From NCBI RefSeq assembly GCF_017313265.1, contig NZ_JAFLQZ010000003.1, positions 372,001 through 436,000 on the forward strand: a DNA stretch of 64,000 bases, written 5' to 3'. Source of the DNA: Hymenobacter telluris (GTDB taxonomy: Bacteria; Bacteroidota; Bacteroidia; Cytophagales; Hymenobacteraceae). The notes beneath the pieces are model-generated. The model searched no databases, was not told the origin of the DNA, and saw nothing but the letters and a program-made list of their open reading frames with translations. Below, in pieces: positions 60,432 through 64,000 of this stretch; position 1 is the stretch's first letter, and every line of letters starts with the position of its first letter. Both the position numbers and the translations under genes were made by a program.

Positions 60432-61667
60432 ATGTTGCAAGTATCACAGCGCGGCCAAAACATCCCGGCTTCTCCGTTTCGTAAGATGACACCCTTCGCC
60501 GACGCGGCCAAGCGGCGCGGTATCAAGGTGCACCACCTCAACATCGGGCAGCCCGATATTGAAACGCCCCCGGCGGTAATGGCGGCGGTGCAGCAAGCCG
60601 ATATTCGGGTGCTGGAGTACTCGCCCAGCGCGGGCCACCTGAGCTACCGCCGCAAGCTGGCCGACTACTACCAGCGGGCCAGCATCAACGTGGCGGCCGA
60701 GGACATTTTGGTTACCACGGGCGGCAGCGAGGCCATCCTGTTCGCCTTGATGTGCTGCCTGAACCCCGGCGACGAAATGATTGTGCCGGAGCCGTTTTAT
60801 GGCAACTACACGGCCTTTGCAGTAGCAGCTGGCATTACGCTGGTGCCCGTCACGTCGTACATCGAAGATGGATTTGCCTTACCGCCGCTGGCTGATTTCG
60901 AGCAGGTGATTACGCCACGCACCCGCGCCATTATGATTTGCAACCCCAACAACCCCACCGGCTACGTGTACAGCCAGGCCGAGCTGCTGGGCGTGCTGGC
61001 GCTGTGCCACAAGCACCACCTGTTTTTGCTGTCCGACGAGGCCTACCGGGAATTCTGCTACGACTCGCCCTACATCAGCGCCCTGCACCTGCCCGATGCT
61101 GATGAGCACGTGGTATTACTCGACACCATATCCAAGCGTTATAGTGCCTGCGGGGCTCGGATTGGCGCTTTCGTTACGAAGAACAAGCAATTGCAAGAAG
61201 CTGCTCTGCGCTTTGCTCAGATGCGGGTAAGCCCGCCCGGCTTGGCACAGCTACTCGGCGAGGCCGCTACCGACCTGCCTGAGTCGTACTTCGACCTCAC
61301 CAAAGCCGAGTACCAGAGCCGCCGCGACCTGCTGGTGGCGCGCCTGCGCCAGATGCCCGGCGTGGTTTGCCCCATCCCCGGCGGCGCGTTCTACGTGCTG
61401 TGCCACCTGCCCGTTGACGATACCGACCACTTTGCACAGTGGCTGCTGGAAACCTTCGACCACAAAGGCGAAACGCTGATGGTGTCGCCGGCGGCGGGTT
61501 TTTACGCCACGCCCGGCTTGGGCCGCCAGCAGGTGCGGCTGGCTTACGTAGTCAACCAGGATACCATCAACCGGGCTATGGACTGCCTGGAACTGGCCTT
61601 GCAGCAGTACCCCGGCCGGATTGGCGTTGCTACAACACCCGCCGAAGCCGACGTTGTAAACCGGTAG
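60432..61667 (+). CDS. PLP-dependent class I aminotransferase
   Basis: 411 aa, fold type I. It starts IPASPFRKMTPFADAAKRRGIKVHHLNIGQPDIETP. PLP-binding features: NPNNPTGYVYS (Asn), LLSDEAYREF (Asp and Tyr), and DTISKRYSACGARIGAF with the Schiff-base Lys. The C-terminal RLAYVVNQDTINRAM carries the substrate-carboxylate Arg. It is probably an aspartate/aromatic-type aminotransferase; the exact substrate is unknown. Monocistronic, with its promoter right at the start codon. Confidence 0.93.
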   Translation: MLQVSQRGQNIPASPFRKMTPFADAAKRRGIKVHHLNIGQPDIETPPAVMAAVQQADIRVLEYSPSAGHLSYRRKLADYYQRASINVAAEDILVTTGGSEAILFALMCCLNPGDEMIVPEPFYGNYTAFAVAAGITLVPVTSYIEDGFALPPLADFEQVITPRTRAIMICNPNNPTGYVYSQAELLGVLALCHKHHLFLLSDEAYREFCYDSPYISALHLPDADEHVVLLDTISKRYSACGARIGAFVTKNKQLQEAALRFAQMRVSPPGLAQLLGEAATDLPESYFDLTKAEYQSRRDLLVARLRQMPGVVCPIPGGAFYVLCHLPVDDTDHFAQWLLETFDHKGETLMVSPAAGFYATPGLGRQQVRLAYVVNQDTINRAMDCLELALQQYPGRIGVATTPAEADVVNR

Positions 61668-61708
61668 GAAGCAGTGCTGGTAAGTACTTCTACTATTTCC
61701 ATTAGAAC

Positions 61709-61777
61709 GTTATGCTGAGCGCCGCCGAAGCATCTCGCGTGCTGATGCTGAGTTACCAACTTCTTAATGCAGCACGC
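61709..61777. repeat. Partial family A REP-like element
   Basis: Left half TTATGCTGAGCGCC...GAAGCATCTCGC corresponds to the outer arm of the elements at 4156 and 7555. The matching right arm is missing. A short GCGTGCT / AGCACGC hairpin (61737-61743, 61771-61777) follows. Confidence 0.65.
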
Positions 61778-61900
61778 TTGAGGCGTCGGCTCTGTGTGAC
61801 CAGGCGCTTTTGCTCGGCAATATGCTTGCATGCGTTGCGTTAGGCGTTGTAACTGGCAAGTTGCGTAGGTTGGGCGTGGTTCTTGCCAAAAGCTGAAGCC

Positions 61901-62395
61901 ATGAAATACAGTACACTTCTGTGGTTTGCCTTGCTTGCTAGCCCCGCCTCCACGTGGGCCCAAACGGCTGCCCCCCGGCCGTTGGTGCGGCAGCTTACGC
62001 TCCGCGTGAACGGCCAGCCCGTAGCCGCCGACACGATTAGCTCCCGTTTCTTTCTGAGCGAAGCAAAAACACTCACGCTCAACGTGGTGCGGGCCGACGA
62101 CCCCGACGGGGCGGGCCTCACCATTATTATCGACCGGTTTCCGCTGCAAACCGGCACCTATGGTTTTCAGGAGATTCTGAGTGGGCGCAACCGGGATGCG
62201 TCGTACCGGTTTGGCAGCACGGCGGCCTACTCGAAATCCTGTTCTGATAATCCTGGGTCGGTAACCATTACGGCCATCAATGGGGAGCGGCACTGGCTGG
62301 CGGGCAGCTTCCGGTGTACCGTGTGCGAGTCGGGCCGCGGCGGCAAGCGCATCACGCTGGATGGCACGTTTCGGTATCCGGTGGAGAAAGAGTAG
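61901..62395 (+). CDS. Secreted hypothetical protein, DUF6252-like
   Basis: 164 aa from the ATG at 61901 (MKYSTLLWFALLASPASTWAQ), with a signal peptide. The mature domain is beta-rich with VNGQPVAADTISSRFF, LNVVRADDPDGAGLTIIIDRF and ERHWLAGSFRCTVCESG. It resembles the DUF6252-like lipoprotein family. Two Cys near the end (CTVC) could form a disulfide. Function is unknown. Confidence 0.7.
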   Translation: MKYSTLLWFALLASPASTWAQTAAPRPLVRQLTLRVNGQPVAADTISSRFFLSEAKTLTLNVVRADDPDGAGLTIIIDRFPLQTGTYGFQEILSGRNRDASYRFGSTAAYSKSCSDNPGSVTITAINGERHWLAGSFRCTVCESGRGGKRITLDGTFRYPVEKE

Positions 62396-62524
62396 GTGTT
62401 TGTGTTCCGGCTACAGGAAAACTCAGATTGATTTCTCAACAACTTAACTCAGATTCCTCCTACGTTGGAAGGCTAATTTACATTCATTGAGTAGCTTTCG
62501 TTTTTTGAAAGTCACTTCTCTCCT

Positions 62525-64000
62525 ATGCCTCTTTCTTTCCTGCCCCGCCTCACACTGGCGGCTGGCTTACTGCTTGGCAGTGCATCCGCTGCTTTAGCCC
62601 AAACCACCGCGCCCAACCGCTTTGTTACGGATAGCCTTGATAGCTACATTCGGCGTGGCATGCAGCGCTGGCAAGTGCCGGGGCTGGCTATAGTGGTGGT
62701 GAAAGACGGCAAAGTGGTGGTGCAGAAAGGCTACGGGGTGCGCGAGGTGGGCAAACCGGAGCCCGTGGATGCCAACACGCTGTTCATGATTGCCTCCAAC
62801 ACCAAGCTGTTTACGGGCACAGCGCTGGCCAAGCTCGACGGCGAAAAGAAAATCAACCTCGACGAGAAAGTAATCAAGTACCTGCCCGATTACCGGCTCT
62901 ACGACTCGCTGGCTTCCCAAGTGGTAACGGTGCGCGACCTGATGAGCCACCACTTCGGCTTCAAAACGTTTCAGGGCGACTTCACTTTCTTCAAGTCTAA
63001 TCTGGAGCGCAAAGAAATAGTGCGGCGCATGCGCCTGATGAAGCCCGGCGGCCAGTTCCGGCGCGACTATGGCTACAGCAACTCCGGCTTTGTGACGGCG
63101 GGCGAGGTAGTGCCCGCCGCTACCGGCGGTACCACCTGGGAAGCCTACGTGCAGCAAAACCTGTTGCAGCCGCTGGGTATGAGCAGCACCTACCCCGCTT
63201 CGGTGGGCTTTGGGCAGCGCCCCAATATTGCCCACGCGTACTCCAACACCTTTGGGCCGTTGGCTGAGGTAGCCTTTGATAACTGGGACAATATGGCCCC
63301 CGCCGCCAATATAGTATCCAACGTGACGGACCTGGCCAAGTGGCTGCAATTCCAGCTGGACAGTGGCCGCTACCAAGGCAAGCAGGTGGTGCCGTGGGCG
63401 GCGCTACGCAAAACCCGCGACGCCAATACCGTTATTACCAGCCGCAAATCCACGATTTACCCGATGCACTTCATCACCTACGGGCTGGGCGTGGAAGCGG
63501 CCGACTACAACGGTAAGCAGATTTTCTGGCATACGGGCGGCGCCTCGGGGCAGGTCAGCAACGTGTGTTTCGTGCCGGAAGCCGGGCTGGGCATTGCCGT
63601 ACTTACCAACAACGACAACCAGAGTTTCTTCGAGCTGCTGCGTTACCAACTACTCGACAGCTACCTCGGCATGCCCTACGTGGACCGGAGCGCGCAGGGC
63701 CTGAAACGCAAACAACAGGCTGAAGCCACCCAAGTTGACCCCACGAAGGAGCTGGCTGCCCGCGTCAGCAAAAAGAATAAACCAACGCTGCCGCTCAAAG
63801 CCTACGTGGGCGAGTACGAAAACGCGCTGTTCGGCCGCATCAGCGTCAGCCAGAAAGGCAAGCAGTTGCTCGTCACGCTCCCCAACCACCCCGGCCTCAC
63901 CGCCACCCTCGACTACATGGACGGTCAGGAGTTTCGCGCCACTTACTCCGATTTGGTCTTCGGCGTGATGCCCGCCAAGTTCGTGGTGGATGGCGACAAG
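62525..64000 (+). CDS. Class C beta-lactamase-like serine hydrolase, 3' end outside window
   Basis: At least 492 aa, still open at the window end. A signal peptide ends around AALAQ. Motif SxxK is SNTK (Ser91-Lys94), the YxN motif is YSN (184-186), and HTG is at 336-338. The beta-lactamase/DD-peptidase domain ends near residue 390. The C-terminal part (KNKPTLPLKAYVGEYENALFGRISVSQKGKQLLV) is a DUF3471-type domain. Periplasmic or secreted; substrate unknown (peptidase or esterase rather than proven beta-lactamase). Confidence 0.93.
   Translation, partial: MPLSFLPRLTLAAGLLLGSASAALAQTTAPNRFVTDSLDSYIRRGMQRWQVPGLAIVVVKDGKVVVQKGYGVREVGKPEPVDANTLFMIASNTKLFTGTALAKLDGEKKINLDEKVIKYLPDYRLYDSLASQVVTVRDLMSHHFGFKTFQGDFTFFKSNLERKEIVRRMRLMKPGGQFRRDYGYSNSGFVTAGEVVPAATGGTTWEAYVQQNLLQPLGMSSTYPASVGFGQRPNIAHAYSNTFGPLAEVAFDNWDNMAPAANIVSNVTDLAKWLQFQLDSGRYQGKQVVPWAALRKTRDANTVITSRKSTIYPMHFITYGLGVEAADYNGKQIFWHTGGASGQVSNVCFVPEAGLGIAVLTNNDNQSFFELLRYQLLDSYLGMPYVDRSAQGLKRKQQAEATQVDPTKELAARVSKKNKPTLPLKAYVGEYENALFGRISVSQKGKQLLVTLPNHPGLTATLDYMDGQEFRATYSDLVFGVMPAKFVVDGDK

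Overview
The window reads as chromosomal DNA of a G+C-rich member of the Bacteroidota, most likely a Hymenobacter-like member of the Cytophagales. Evidence: type IX secretion (T9SS) C-terminal sorting domains, a TonB receptor with a carboxypeptidase-like N-terminal domain, Bacteroidota -7 boxes (TAnnTTTG) placed just upstream of genes, a tmRNA tag ending YAMAA, a Ferritin_2 gene cluster, and many long intergenic palindromes. No rRNA, CRISPR array, prophage or complete insertion sequence was seen. The genus is an inference.

Layout. 1-2.6 kb: three tandem ferritin-like genes. 2.8-9.9 kb: housekeeping genes (queG, ruvB) among small conserved hypotheticals (HIRAN, DUF4268, an unusual acyl-carrier-like protein) and one A+T-rich secreted protein. 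10-13.2 kb: a glutaryl-CoA-dehydrogenase-type enzyme, divergent from an APC permease. 13.4-19.5 kb: a TonB receptor under a TPP riboswitch, then an epimerase-GNAT pair and a NadR-like kinase/PnuC pair, suggesting vitamin uptake. 19.6-22.7 kb: rhodanese and hrpB. 22.8-26.9 kb: an outer-membrane DUF2490 protein, two aldo/keto reductases sharing an upstream element, and an AraC regulator. 27.3-33.2 kb: a lipoprotein hydrolase, a T9SS metalloprotease and an A+T-rich acyltransferase. 33.4-33.8 kb: tmRNA. 34-42.4 kb: prolyl oligopeptidase and a minus-strand run of surface proteins, followed by a TPR histidine kinase and a LytTR regulator (42.6-45.8 kb). 46-53.7 kb: DUF4440-like protein, dnaX, M16 lipoprotein peptidase, icd. 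53.9-59.5 kb: an accessory stretch with an A+T-rich lipoprotein, a His-rich repeat protein, a noncanonical tRNA-like gene, small orphan genes, an SDR remnant and a broken histidine kinase. 59.5-64 kb: a hypothetical protein, an aminotransferase, a secreted hypothetical and a serine hydrolase cut by the window end.

The most notable signals are: (1) a class II tRNA-like gene with a CUC anticodon, its own consensus promoter and terminator; (2) an A10 tract in dnaX, positioned so that slippage in either direction ends translation at once, giving a gamma-type product; (3) an acyl-carrier-like protein whose two ends look like the two halves of an ACP in swapped order; (4) a 21-bp-spaced direct repeat shared by the two aldo/keto reductase upstream regions; (5) palindromic or simple repeats that have become in-frame protein linkers in hrpB and dnaX. 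All calls come from reading the sequence; no database search was run.
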